From Methanobacteriota archaeon (GTDB lineage Archaea; Thermoplasmatota; Thermoplasmata; RBG-16-68-12), in the NCBI GenBank assembly GCA_005878995.1, contig VBME01000198.1, positions 1 through 12,151 on the forward strand: a DNA stretch of 12,151 bases, written 5' to 3'. Below the pieces are notes generated by a model that searched no databases, was not told where the DNA came from, and worked only from the letters and a program-made list of their open reading frames with translations. Position 1 is the stretch's first letter. Every line of letters starts with the position of its first letter. The translations under genes were made by a program, and so were the position numbers. This document shows, one piece after another, positions 1 to 6,869 of this stretch.

Positions 1-1090
1 GGCTCAGGATCCGATCGATCTCTTCCCAGGTGTCCCAGCCGACATCGGCGACCCACACCTCGGAGGTACCGGGCCGGATCGTGAACCGGAACGGGTTGCG
101 GAGTCCGTACGCCACGATCCGCTGGGCGTTCGCGTCGCCGGTGTTCGGATTGCCGGGTGCCGCGGCCCCTGTGACCGGGTCGAGACGGAGGATCGCCCCG
201 TCCAACGTCGTGGGATCGGACGTCGTCTGGTTGTCCTGGCTGCGGAGCGCCCCGCCTTCCGCGGTGGGAGGCGTCTGCGTCCCCCCGACGCCACCCGGTG
301 GATCTCCACACGGATTCTTCGGGTTCCCCGCTTGGCCATAGTCCACGTAATTGAAGGATGCCCCGTCGCCGGCGGAGGAGTACAACATTCCGTCCGGGCC
401 GAAGGCCAGCGAGCCGATCGAGTGGCTGGGGAACTGTTGACACCAATCGTTGATCAGCACCTGTTCGGGGCCCGCCGTGTTGCCGTTGGCCTGGAACCGG
501 GACAGACGGCCGCTCGCCACGCACCCGTCGGTCGTTGCCCCCGGTGGCGTCGGACAGGGGTCCGAATCGGCTCCGGCGGAACCCCACTTCGGAGCGGTGC
601 CGCCGATTTCGGCGTCGTACGTATAGAGGGCGTAGACCCACGGGTCGGTCGGGAAGGTCGGGGCCAGCGCGAGGCCGAGCAAGCCGCGATCCCAGAAGTT
701 GTACGCGTTGGTCCGGAAGTCGGCGAACGTCGTCGGCGACGTGTCGCTCAAGCTGTCGAAGACCAGAATGACGCCTCGCTTCTCCGCAACGAAGACCCGA
801 CCATCGGCGGCGAAGCGGACGGCGGTGGGATTCGTCAGGCCGCTGAACGCGACCGAGTCCGAAAAGCCCGCGGGGAGGGACTCGATCCCGAAGACGCTGC
901 TCCCACCTGCGTGGCCGGAACGCGGCTGCGCAACGTAGAGCCCCACCAATCCCGTGATCGCGTTCGTTATGAAGAAAACCGCGACGAGGGTCGCTATGAA
1001 TTTTCTATGTCCGCTCGACGACTCGAGACTGTCAATTAGCCCGCCTAGAGCATCCGCTCCCTGCACTGCCCCCACGCCCCGAAGAACCAC
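1..1090 (-). CDS. PQQ-dependent sugar (glucose/sorbosone) dehydrogenase, membrane-anchored, C-terminus cut by window edge
   Basis: Expected to oxidise a sugar or similar alcohol with pyrroloquinoline quinone, outside the cell. The frame is open from 1090 to the edge, giving 363 residues. Residues 31-54 form one hydrophobic helix after RK, an uncleaved anchor or signal. The rest is a beta-propeller of the glucose/sorbosone dehydrogenase family: HSIGSLAFGPDG with His223 (the PQQ-site histidine region), YGLRNPFRF at about 328-336, and DVGWDTWEEID from Asp349, the usual block order. A cysteine- and proline-rich insertion (around CPTPPG) lies before His223. A stop directly precedes the GTG at 1090, and a TATA-like box at 1116-1123 lies 29 bases upstream, so I chose a leaderless GTG start; GTGs at 1075 and 1066 are alternatives. 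Such proteins often carry PKD or other C-terminal domains, which would lie outside the window. Family confident; substrate unknown. Confidence 0.88.
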   Translation of the reverse strand, partial: MVLRGVGAVQGADALGGLIDSLESSSGHRKFIATLVAVFFITNAITGLVGLYVAQPRSGHAGGSSVFGIESLPAGFSDSVAFSGLTNPTAVRFAADGRVFVAEKRGVILVFDSLSDTSPTTFADFRTNAYNFWDRGLLGLALAPTFPTDPWVYALYTYDAEIGGTAPKWGSAGADSDPCPTPPGATTDGCVASGRLSRFQANGNTAGPEQVLINDWCQQFPSHSIGSLAFGPDGMLYSSAGDGASFNYVDYGQAGNPKNPCGDPPGGVGGTQTPPTAEGGALRSQDNQTTSDPTTLDGAILRLDPVTGAAAPGNPNTGDANAQRIVAYGLRNPFRFTIRPGTSEVWVADVGWDTWEEIDRILS

Positions 1091-1115
1091 TCACACAACG
1101 GACCCCCAATACTTC

Positions 1116-1123
1116 ATTTTATG
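1116..1123 (-). promoter_or_regulatory. TATA-like box for the sugar dehydrogenase
   Basis: The minus strand reads CATAAAAT, an AT-rich island in GC-rich surroundings, centred 29 bases before the GTG at 1090. That spacing predicts transcription starting at or within a few bases of the start codon, giving a leaderless mRNA. The rest of the 1091-1263 gap shows no gene. Confidence 0.5.
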
Positions 1124-1263
1124 GTAACGACCCTCACGAAGAAGCGTGGACACACGGCGACTAAATCGAATCTGCGGTGGCCGTTTCCGGACCTACACCG
1201 CCGAGCGCCGCGGCAAGGGAGCGTCAGACTTCCGCTTTCTGCTACCAGTTCGTCGAGCCGGGC

Positions 1264-1581
1264 TCATTTCTGCATGTAGCGCGTGCTCTCGAGTTGGATC
1301 GTCTCTTTCCGGGCGCGGTCCGCCTCCGAAATGATGTCGACCGCGTGCTTCAGATTCCGATTGTTCGCGGCGATGCCCCAGAGACCAAGCAAGACCAACG
1401 CGACCGCGATCGACGGAGCGAACGCCCCACCCGCCACCGCCCCGGAGGCATTCTGAATGGCCGTCTGAACATTCGGCACGAGGGCGAGGATCCCGATCGT
1501 AAGTCCCACGATGAGGAGGATCGTCCAGAGGACCGTCAGGACAATCCGTTTTCCCACGTGCGCTTCCGAACTCGCGGGCAT
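1264..1581 (-). CDS. small two-helix membrane protein
   Basis: A 105-residue protein of unknown function. Residues 12-34 and about 52-70 are hydrophobic helices. Between them lies a polar loop with an Ala/Gly-rich run, and the C-terminal third is charged and probably helical, with Lys, Arg and Glu well represented. The helices resemble those of small archaeal membrane proteins, but I do not recognise a family. The ATG at 1581 follows GAAAGGATTTCTTCC, which holds a modest SD-like AAAGGA. The gene diverges from the sulfite-oxidase-like gene, and both could be read from the AT-rich core at 1621-1628. The hydrophobicity pattern and absence of a better frame on either strand support it as a real gene. 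Confidence 0.7.
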   Translation of the reverse strand: MPASSEAHVGKRIVLTVLWTILLIVGLTIGILALVPNVQTAIQNASGAVAGGAFAPSIAVALVLLGLWGIAANNRNLKHAVDIISEADRARKETIQLESTRYMQK

Positions 1582-1620
1582 GGAAGAAATCCTTTCGGCC
1601 GCAAAGCACGAACCAGGGGC

Positions 1621-1628
1621 TAGATAAA
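1621..1628. promoter_or_regulatory. shared TATA-like core between divergent genes
   Basis: TAGATAAA on the plus strand reads TTTATCTA on the minus strand. It lies about 40 bases before the plus-strand ATG at 1665 and about 44 before the minus-strand ATG at 1581, so each direction would have a leader of roughly 15-20 bases. It is the only AT-rich element in this gap. Confidence 0.4.
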
Positions 1629-1664
1629 GAATTGGTCGTGGGTCTCGACTTGGGGCATAGGTTC

Positions 1665-3266
1665 ATGGGAACGCCGCGGCGTTCGCCGGGCGTGGCCGAG
1701 GGGCGGACCGGACCCTGGGCGTTCATCCGTCGGCTGCCGTGGTATCGGTTCGCGGCGGGGGCGCTCGCGGGCGGCGCGGGTCTCCTCGTGACGTTCGTTT
1801 TGCGCGTGTTCGGACTCGGTGTGTTCCTCCCGGAAGTCGCGGTCGACTTCGTCGTCGGCCGGATACCGGGCGGGATCGAGTCGTTCTTCATCCGGAGCCT
1901 AGGCGAGGGCGCGAAGCTCCTCGCGCTCCTGACGGCGTTGGTCGTCTTCCTCGTCCTGCCGGGCATCTACGCGGTCCTGTTCCGCCGCGTGCAAGCGTGG
2001 CTCAAGAATCGCTGGATCGTGATGGCGTTCTACACGTTCACCTCCGCGGGAATTCTCCTCCTCGCAATCCTCCCGCTCCTCGATGCGGGCTTCCTCGGCT
2101 CCAACACGTACGTCGGGGCCGGCTTCGCGACGTTGAGCCAACTCCTCGGCGCCTGGATCTATGCGGCCCTCCTCGATCACATCCTCGTCGACGTCGCCCA
2201 GGAGTACCCAGAAGGCTTCAGCCTCAGCCGCCGGCAATTCATCATCGGGAGCATCGGGGCGGTCGCGGTCGCCGCCCTGACGTTCTACGGCCTCGCGAGC
2301 CTCGTGTCGAGGAAAGGCCGGCTCGTGTTCGCATCGATTTCCGAGATGTTTGCGAACGAACAAACGCCGACCGAACGGTTCTACGTCGTGACGAAGAATT
2401 TGATTGACCCGGACCTCCATCCGGACGTGCAAGCGAAGCGTTGGCAACTCGACGTTACCGGGCTCGTATCGACTCCGACCACGTACTCCTACGGTCCACA
2501 GCCGCCGCCGAAGATCGATCTCCTCACCCTCCCCGCGATTTCGGAGTTCGTGACCCTCGAATGCGTGAGCAACGAAGTCGGCGGGAATCTGATTAGCACG
2601 GCCGTGTGGAAAGGCGTCCGCCTCGCGGACCTCCTCCAGGCGGCCGGTGTCGATCCCGCCGCGGATTGGGTCGTGTTCACCTGTGCCGACGGCTACACCG
2701 CGGCGGTCCCCATGGTGAAGGCGATGGACCCGGCCTCGCTCGTCGCGGTCCAGATGAACGGGGGAGAGCTGACGACCGCCCATGGCTACCCGGCGCGGAT
2801 CATCGTCCCCGGGCTGTACGGGATGTTCCATGCGAAATGGATCACGAAGATCGAGGCGGTGACCGGGGCGGTCCTCGGGTATTGGCAACAGAAGGGCTGG
2901 ACGAATTCGGACGACGGGAATGGCCGGATCCACACGGTCGCGATCATTGCGACGCCGCCGGACAACACGGTGGTCCAGGGCTCAGTCACAATCGGGGGTG
3001 TCGCATTCGCGGGCGACCGCGGAATCTCTGCGGTGGAGGTGCGGATGGATGGCGGCGCGTGGCGCACGGCGGCGCTCTCGCTGCCTCCGCTGTCGAACCT
3101 GACCTGGGTCCTGTGGACGCTCTCCCTAGGGTCACCGGCCAGCGGATCCCACAAGATCGAGGCCCGCGCCGTCGATGGGACCGGGATGCCGCAGGACGCG
3201 ACGCCCGCCCCGCCGTTTCCGAACGGAGCCGCGGGGTACGACTCAATCACGCTACTCGTCGCGTAG
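1665..3266 (+). CDS. sulfite oxidase-family molybdopterin oxidoreductase with N-terminal four-helix membrane domain
   Basis: A 533-residue fusion protein. Residues 29-55, 85-106, 117-139 and 152-175 are four membrane helices. Then SLSRRQFIIG (Arg189-Arg190) introduces a fifth helix at about 192-215; this matches a twin-arginine (Tat) signal placed inside the protein. From about 240 comes a sulfite-oxidase-fold domain with the molybdenum-ligand cysteine in LECVSNEVGG (Cys300) and the conserved block HGYPARIIVPGLYGMFHAKW. From about 415 to the end is an Ig-like Mo-co dimerisation domain. The family transfers electrons between a molybdenum centre and sulfite, sulfoxides or similar substrates; the true substrate is unknown. 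No haem motif is visible, so the electron partner must be the membrane module or another protein. The ATG at 1665 fits the promoter; in-frame TTG at 1632 and 1650 are alternatives. It converges with the next gene, only 8 bases apart. Confidence 0.88.
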   Translation: MGTPRRSPGVAEGRTGPWAFIRRLPWYRFAAGALAGGAGLLVTFVLRVFGLGVFLPEVAVDFVVGRIPGGIESFFIRSLGEGAKLLALLTALVVFLVLPGIYAVLFRRVQAWLKNRWIVMAFYTFTSAGILLLAILPLLDAGFLGSNTYVGAGFATLSQLLGAWIYAALLDHILVDVAQEYPEGFSLSRRQFIIGSIGAVAVAALTFYGLASLVSRKGRLVFASISEMFANEQTPTERFYVVTKNLIDPDLHPDVQAKRWQLDVTGLVSTPTTYSYGPQPPPKIDLLTLPAISEFVTLECVSNEVGGNLISTAVWKGVRLADLLQAAGVDPAADWVVFTCADGYTAAVPMVKAMDPASLVAVQMNGGELTTAHGYPARIIVPGLYGMFHAKWITKIEAVTGAVLGYWQQKGWTNSDDGNGRIHTVAIIATPPDNTVVQGSVTIGGVAFAGDRGISAVEVRMDGGAWRTAALSLPPLSNLTWVLWTLSLGSPASGSHKIEARAVDGTGMPQDATPAPPFPNGAAGYDSITLLVA

Positions 3267-3274
3267 CGACGTTG

Positions 3275-3475
3275 TCACGAGCTCTTAGCGACGCGACCGG
3301 TTCGAACGCCGAAGGCCACGATTCCGACTGCCGCCAAGGCCGTGACGATGCCAATCCACAACCACGTTGGGTCGTTCGACATGAACGACCCGAGGAGGTA
3401 GCCCGCACCTTGCAGCGCCCACACGGCGCCCGCCAAGAGGAGAATCACGCCGAGCACCACAACGACCGGACGCAT
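3275..3475 (-). CDS. small two-helix membrane protein
   Basis: 66 residues with hydrophobic helices at about 4-24 and 37-58, a short polar loop (SNDPTW) between them and a basic C-terminus. The function is unknown and I do not recognise a named family. The ATG at 3475 lies 26 bases after a clear TATA-like CTTATAC at 3498-3504, so the mRNA is probably leaderless. The stop is 8 bases from the convergent stop of the molybdenum oxidoreductase, leaving little room for separate terminators. The well-placed promoter and clean hydrophobic pattern make it more convincing than its length alone would. Confidence 0.7.
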   Translation of the reverse strand: MRPVVVVLGVILLLAGAVWALQGAGYLLGSFMSNDPTWLWIGIVTALAAVGIVAFGVRTGRVAKSS

Positions 3476-3497
3476 GCGGGCGAGACCCGCGAGTCGG

Positions 3498-3504
3498 GTA
3501 TAAG
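3498..3504 (-). promoter_or_regulatory. TATA-like box for the 66-residue membrane protein
   Basis: The minus strand reads CTTATAC, centred 26 bases upstream of the ATG at 3475. This is textbook archaeal spacing for a leaderless transcript. Confidence 0.55.
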
Positions 3505-3524
3505 GGTTCCCCCCACTCCGGAGT

Positions 3525-3992
3525 TCACCGAAGGCCTTGCCGATCCGCCGTTGTCTCGGTTCCCCAGTCGTACAAGAGGTAGAACCGTTCCCGCCTCGAT
3601 GGAAGTCGCACCCCTCCGACGAGCCACGGGTCCGCCATGCCGACCGCGTGCCAAACTTCGAGCCGCTCGAAATAGGCGAGCGATGCCTGCGTCCGCCTCA
3701 ACGCCTCGGCAGGCATCGCGCTCGCGCGATGTACGGGCCGACGTCTGAAGTTCCAGACCGTCCAATCCGCCCACAGGTGGGATTTCTTCGGGATCGTCCT
3801 TTCCGTGTGTTGCACATCCGCGTCCAATGTCTGCGCGAGGGATGCATCGGAGCGGTAGACCTCGAGCTTCTCCTCCGCCTCATGCAACTCGTCTTGCATC
3901 GCCCGAACGACATCGTCGTCGGTCTCCAAGTCGTCGTGCGCCGCCGTTTCGATCGCTCGTGCCGGCCCGGGAATCGCCCGTCGCGCGGTCAC
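3525..3992 (-). CDS. hypothetical protein downstream of cupin
   Basis: About 155 residues, family not recognised. After a short variable start comes an acidic, probably helical stretch (DDLETDDDVVRAMQDELHEA), then an aromatic-rich region (LWADWTVWNFRRRP) and a C-terminal part dense in Trp, Tyr and Phe (ERLEVWHAVGMADPW, then RFYLLYDWG). There are no membrane helices and no cysteines. The composition is balanced and protein-like, unlike the Arg/Pro/Gly-rich shadow frames nearby. It follows the cupin on the same strand; the GTG at 3992 lies 11 bases after the cupin stop, which suggests one operon. The frame is open further upstream into the cupin gene, so the start is uncertain, and internal ATGs are possible. 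Confidence 0.55.
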   Translation of the reverse strand: MTARRAIPGPARAIETAAHDDLETDDDVVRAMQDELHEAEEKLEVYRSDASLAQTLDADVQHTERTIPKKSHLWADWTVWNFRRRPVHRASAMPAEALRRTQASLAYFERLEVWHAVGMADPWLVGGVRLPSRRERFYLLYDWGTETTADRQGLR

Positions 3993-4003
3993 CGAGTCAC
4001 CGG

Positions 4004-4429
4004 TCAGCCGCCCGTCATGACGAGGCCTTCGTGTTCCTTCCAGCTCTTGTACAGCTCCTCGATTTCGTACGGCGGCGCGTGGCACGACAGGTATCGGAGC
4101 CGCCCCTTTCCGACGTTGCGGATCCCGTGCGTCGAGCCGGCGGGGAAGTACGCGGCCGTCTCAGGCCCGAGGACTTTCTTCTCGTGACCCGACGTCACCT
4201 CCCCGCGTCCCTCGAGGATGTAGTACATCGATTCGACCGTGCGGTGTTCGTGGACGGGAGTGCTACCGCCGGGCCGGACATCGACGACCGTGATCAGGAA
4301 CTTCCGCGAGCCGACGTTGCTCGGGCTGATGACCTGGTACGAAAGGCTCTTGTCGCCTTTCAGGGCCTTCGCGCTCTTGCGCTGCACGATCTTCATGGGC
4401 CCGCCGCGAGGCCAAGGGGCGGCGGCCAT
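4004..4429 (-). CDS. single-domain cupin protein
   Basis: A 141-residue cytoplasmic cupin. Both signature motifs are complete: HEHRTVE gives His60, His62 and Glu66, followed by ILEGRG; the second motif FPAGSTHGIRN supplies His101. These four residues form the usual metal site, so it should be a metal-binding enzyme or sensor. Single-domain cupins are too diverse for a substrate to be named. It diverges from the CorA-like gene, and a TATA-like core at 4462-4467 would place its transcript start near 4439, just before the ATG at 4429. The ATG at 4396, where cupin similarity really begins, and a GTG at 4456 are alternatives. It is probably co-transcribed with the unknown gene behind it. Confidence 0.82.
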   Translation of the reverse strand: MAAAPWPRGGPMKIVQRKSAKALKGDKSLSYQVISPSNVGSRKFLITVVDVRPGGSTPVHEHRTVESMYYILEGRGEVTSGHEKKVLGPETAAYFPAGSTHGIRNVGKGRLRYLSCHAPPYEIEELYKSWKEHEGLVMTGG

Positions 4430-4461
4430 TTGGAGTTTCCGCAACGTCCCTCGCACAAGGG

Positions 4462-4467
4462 TTAAAT
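4462..4467. promoter_or_regulatory. shared TATA-like core between cupin and CorA genes
   Basis: The island GGTTAAATGG sits in GC-rich DNA. On the plus strand its centre is about 27 bases before the CorA ATG at 4492, predicting a leaderless mRNA. On the minus strand (CCATTTAACC) it would start transcription near 4439, 10 bases before the cupin ATG. Confidence 0.5.
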
Positions 4468-4491
4468 GGCCTCGGAAGGGTTCGCGGCCCG

Positions 4492-5457
4492 ATGGTCCGC
4501 GTTGAGGTCATCGCCTACACGCCGACCGAGTTTCTCGAGGAACACGACATCACGATCGACCGGTGCCGAGAACTCCTGGATACCCATACGGTAACGTGGG
4601 TGAACGTCGTCGACCCGGATGGGCCGACCGTTGAGGCGCTTCAGAAGGTCTTCGGGCTTCACCCGCTCGCCCTCGAGGACGCCCAGAATGAGGACCTCGC
4701 GCCGAAGGTCGAGCTGTACGACACGACGGTCTTCATCGTCGCGCGGACGATCGTTTGGGCGGAAGAGCTCGACACGGATCAACTCTCCGTCTTCGTCGCG
4801 AAGAAGTTTCTCATCACGATCCACGACAAGGTGTTCCCCCAACTCGAAGAGACGCGGATCCGCCTGAGAAAGGGAGACCCCCGCCTCCTGAAGTCCGGGG
4901 CGGACTTCCTCGCGTACACGATCCTGGACGACCTCGTCGACTCGTACCTGCCGCACCTCGACCGCCTGCAGAACATCTTGGACGAACTCGAAGAGAAGGC
5001 GCTCGAAGACCCGAGCCGCGAGACCGCGAACACGATCCATCGGTTCCGGCGGGACCTGCTCGTCCTCCGGAACCAGCTCCGGCCCCAGCGGGACGCGTTC
5101 GCGCAACTCTCGCGGACGGATCTCGCCGTGTTCCGGAAGGAGACGCGGGACTACCTGAGGGACATCTACGATCACATGATCCAGGCGCTCGACCGAATCG
5201 ACACGCTCCGCGAGGTCAGCTCGGGCCTGATGGAAGTCTACCTGAGCGTCGTGAACAACAGCCTGAACGAGGTCATGAAGACGCTCACGATCATCGCAAC
5301 AATCTTCCTGCCGCTGGGTCTGGTCGCCAGCGCGTATGGGATGAACGTCGCGTTTCCGGGGAAGGAAGGTTGGACGGGACTCGCCGGCGCGCTCGTCCTC
5401 ATGGGGATCGTCGGGGCGATCATGCTCATGTTCTTCCGCCGGCGGAAGTGGCTCTGA
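4492..5457 (+). CDS. corA: CorA-family magnesium/cobalt transporter
   Basis: A 321-residue protein of usual CorA length. It is expected to be a homopentameric channel for Mg2+, or in some relatives Co2+, Ni2+ or Zn2+, in the cytoplasmic membrane. The N-terminal two thirds is the cytoplasmic domain, ending in a long charged helical section (about 150-260) that forms the stalk. The first pore helix covers about 264-284 and ends in YGMN, with the diagnostic Gly283-Met284-Asn285. The second helix is about 296-315, and the protein ends in a basic FFRRRKWL tail as the family does. The GMN asparagine of the selectivity filter is intact. The ATG at 4492 lies 27 bases from the TATA-like core, supporting a leaderless start. 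The transported ion cannot be told from sequence alone. Confidence 0.92.
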   Translation: MVRVEVIAYTPTEFLEEHDITIDRCRELLDTHTVTWVNVVDPDGPTVEALQKVFGLHPLALEDAQNEDLAPKVELYDTTVFIVARTIVWAEELDTDQLSVFVAKKFLITIHDKVFPQLEETRIRLRKGDPRLLKSGADFLAYTILDDLVDSYLPHLDRLQNILDELEEKALEDPSRETANTIHRFRRDLLVLRNQLRPQRDAFAQLSRTDLAVFRKETRDYLRDIYDHMIQALDRIDTLREVSSGLMEVYLSVVNNSLNEVMKTLTIIATIFLPLGLVASAYGMNVAFPGKEGWTGLAGALVLMGIVGAIMLMFFRRRKWL

Positions 5458-5511
5458 GCCGAGCCTCGCGACACGGAAATAGGGGGCCGCCCATCCCGGA
5501 CGACGGTCTGC

Positions 5512-6348
5512 ATGCCGTGGAAGTATACGGACGAGTCCTACAAGGAATACACCCGCACGACGTGGAACGAGAGCGCGGACACGTATCCGAAAATCCTGAG
5601 ATGGCTTGAGCCGTACGGGTTCGATCTCCTCGCCCGCGTCGATCCGAAGATCCGGGAGAAGGCGCTCGACATCGCGACGGGGCCGGGTGAACCGGCGCTG
5701 ACGGTCGCGCGGATGGTCGGCCCGGAAGGAGAGGTCGCGGGCATCGATCTTTCGGAGAAGATGATCGAGCGCGCGATGCGAGCCGCAAAAGAACGTCGAA
5801 TCCCGAACGCGACGTTCCAGGTGATGGATGCGGAGGCCATGACCTTTCCGGACGACACATTCGACCTGGCCACGAGCCGGTTCGGCTTCCAGATTTTCAC
5901 AAAGCCGGAATCCGTCGCGAAGGAAGCCCATCGCGTGCTCAAGCCGAGAGGCCGAATCGGCGCGACCGTGTGGAGCACCGCGGAGAAGGCGCCCGCCCTC
6001 CATGCGATCGTGGGCCCCATGCTCGAGTTTGCGGAGCCCGACGAGACGGGATACCTGCCGACGCCGTACGAGTTGGGCGGCCCCGGCGAGATGGTGAAAT
6101 TGCTGGAAGACGCGGGCTTTCACGAAGGCAAAGAGGAGCGTAGGACCCACCGGTTCGTCTGGAAGGACCAGGACGACTACCTTGATTCGATCCTCGGCGG
6201 CACGCCGCTCGGACATTCCCTGAAGGAGGAAGACCCGCCGGTCCAGAAGAAGATCCTCGCGAAGACGCGGGAGAATCTCCGGGAGTGGAAGACGCGGAAG
6301 GGGATCGAGATCCCGTGCGAGGCCGTCATCGTCACCGCGACGAAGTAG
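5512..6348 (+). CDS. class I SAM-dependent methyltransferase (UbiE-like)
   Basis: 278 residues with a Rossmann methyltransferase core. Motif I is ALDIATGPGEP at 51-61 (Asp53); the acidic residue after strand 2 is Asp79 in VAGIDLSEKM, which holds the ribose of S-adenosylmethionine; motif III is MDAEAMTFPDDTFDL near 104; and a post-III block VLKPRGRIGATVW follows. The order and wording resemble the UbiE/COQ5 and Methyltransf_11 group, but archaeal relatives act on many small molecules, so the acceptor is open. The C-terminal 80 residues are charged and soluble. The gene follows corA by 54 bases; a weak AT-rich patch (GGAAATAGG, 5475-5483) may be its own promoter, or it may share the corA transcript. 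Confidence 0.85.
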   Translation: MPWKYTDESYKEYTRTTWNESADTYPKILRWLEPYGFDLLARVDPKIREKALDIATGPGEPALTVARMVGPEGEVAGIDLSEKMIERAMRAAKERRIPNATFQVMDAEAMTFPDDTFDLATSRFGFQIFTKPESVAKEAHRVLKPRGRIGATVWSTAEKAPALHAIVGPMLEFAEPDETGYLPTPYELGGPGEMVKLLEDAGFHEGKEERRTHRFVWKDQDDYLDSILGGTPLGHSLKEEDPPVQKKILAKTRENLREWKTRKGIEIPCEAVIVTATK

Positions 6349-6393
6349 GCGGCCTCTTTCATCGCGAATCTGCTCGCGCGTGCACCGATCGCC

Positions 6394-6434
6394 CGGTTTG
6401 TCAACGCGGCAAACCGAACTTGACAAAGGATATT
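6394..6434 (+). promoter_or_regulatory. inverted-repeat operator plus TATA-like element
   Basis: Two nested palindromes sit here. TTTGTCAA (6397-6404) and TTGACAAA (6420-6427) form a perfect 8-bp inverted repeat with a 15-base spacer. CGGTTTG (6394-6400) and CAAACCG (6410-6416) form a perfect 7-bp one with a 9-base loop. Directly downstream is an AT-rich ATATT at 6430-6434, which could be the TATA element. A repeat abutting the TATA box is where an archaeal dimeric regulator would bind. It lies after the methyltransferase stop, so part of it could instead be a transcribed hairpin. Confidence 0.5.
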
Positions 6435-6487
6435 CCCTGGGACCGATGGCTGTCCAGACAACGCCCTCCGATTCGCTAGCGGAAGGG

Positions 6488-6838
6488 ATGGGGACCAACG
6501 TGGCCACGAAGAGCCGGCGCGCAGCTCCGAGCAAGACGCGTTTCCTCGTTGTCTGGTGGATGTCGAAGAATCCGTACGCCGCGGTCTTCGAGAACCGCGT
6601 CGCGGCGGAGGCCGCCGCGAACGTCCGGAACGCGATCCTGGTCGCGTTCAAAGGGGCGAACGCGGAAGTCGAGACGGTCGTCGACTGGTTTCGCCGGGAT
6701 GAGGAAGGCCGACCGATGCCTGCGGAATGGCGGGAGCTCATGGGACAGGTTCGCCTCCCATGGGGCACCGTTTCCGCCGACCGGGCGCACGAAATTCAGA
6801 CCGATCTGACGAAACCGTCGGACCCCGTCGAAGCGTGA
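6488..6838 (+). CDS. hypothetical small soluble protein
   Basis: 116 residues, no recognised family. The N-terminus is basic (TKSRRAAPSKTR). It is followed by a hydrophobic beta-like strand FLVVWWM, then a run of alanine-rich helix (NRVAAEAAANVRNAIL), an acidic middle (ANAEVETVVDWFRRDEEGRP), and a polar tail. There are no cysteines and no membrane helix. The frame is open further upstream, with another ATG at 6446. I prefer 6488 because codons 6446-6487 use A or T in third position far more than the rest of the gene, and because the TATA-like element at 6430-6434 would start transcription near 6457, after 6446. The inverted repeat upstream suggests dedicated regulation. Coding status is moderately sure. 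Confidence 0.6.
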   Translation: MGTNVATKSRRAAPSKTRFLVVWWMSKNPYAAVFENRVAAEAAANVRNAILVAFKGANAEVETVVDWFRRDEEGRPMPAEWRELMGQVRLPWGTVSADRAHEIQTDLTKPSDPVEA

Positions 6839-6869
6839 GACGCGGGACGACGGAACGGGATGGGGTCCA

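Noticed and set aside
332..1039. Plus-strand open frame across the left end
   Set aside because: It is antisense to the sugar dehydrogenase, whose propeller motifs are clear; its translation is low-complexity and matches nothing I know.
6446..6487. Extension of the small protein to the ATG at 6446
   Set aside because: Third-position composition is unlike the rest of the gene and the codon lies only 12 bases after the TATA-like element; kept only as an alternative.
4462..6768. A very long open frame on the minus strand opposite the CorA and methyltransferase genes
   Set aside because: It is Arg/Asp/Glu/Pro-rich with no recognisable motifs and lies antisense to two well-supported genes. High GC with a strong third-position bias routinely creates such shadows.
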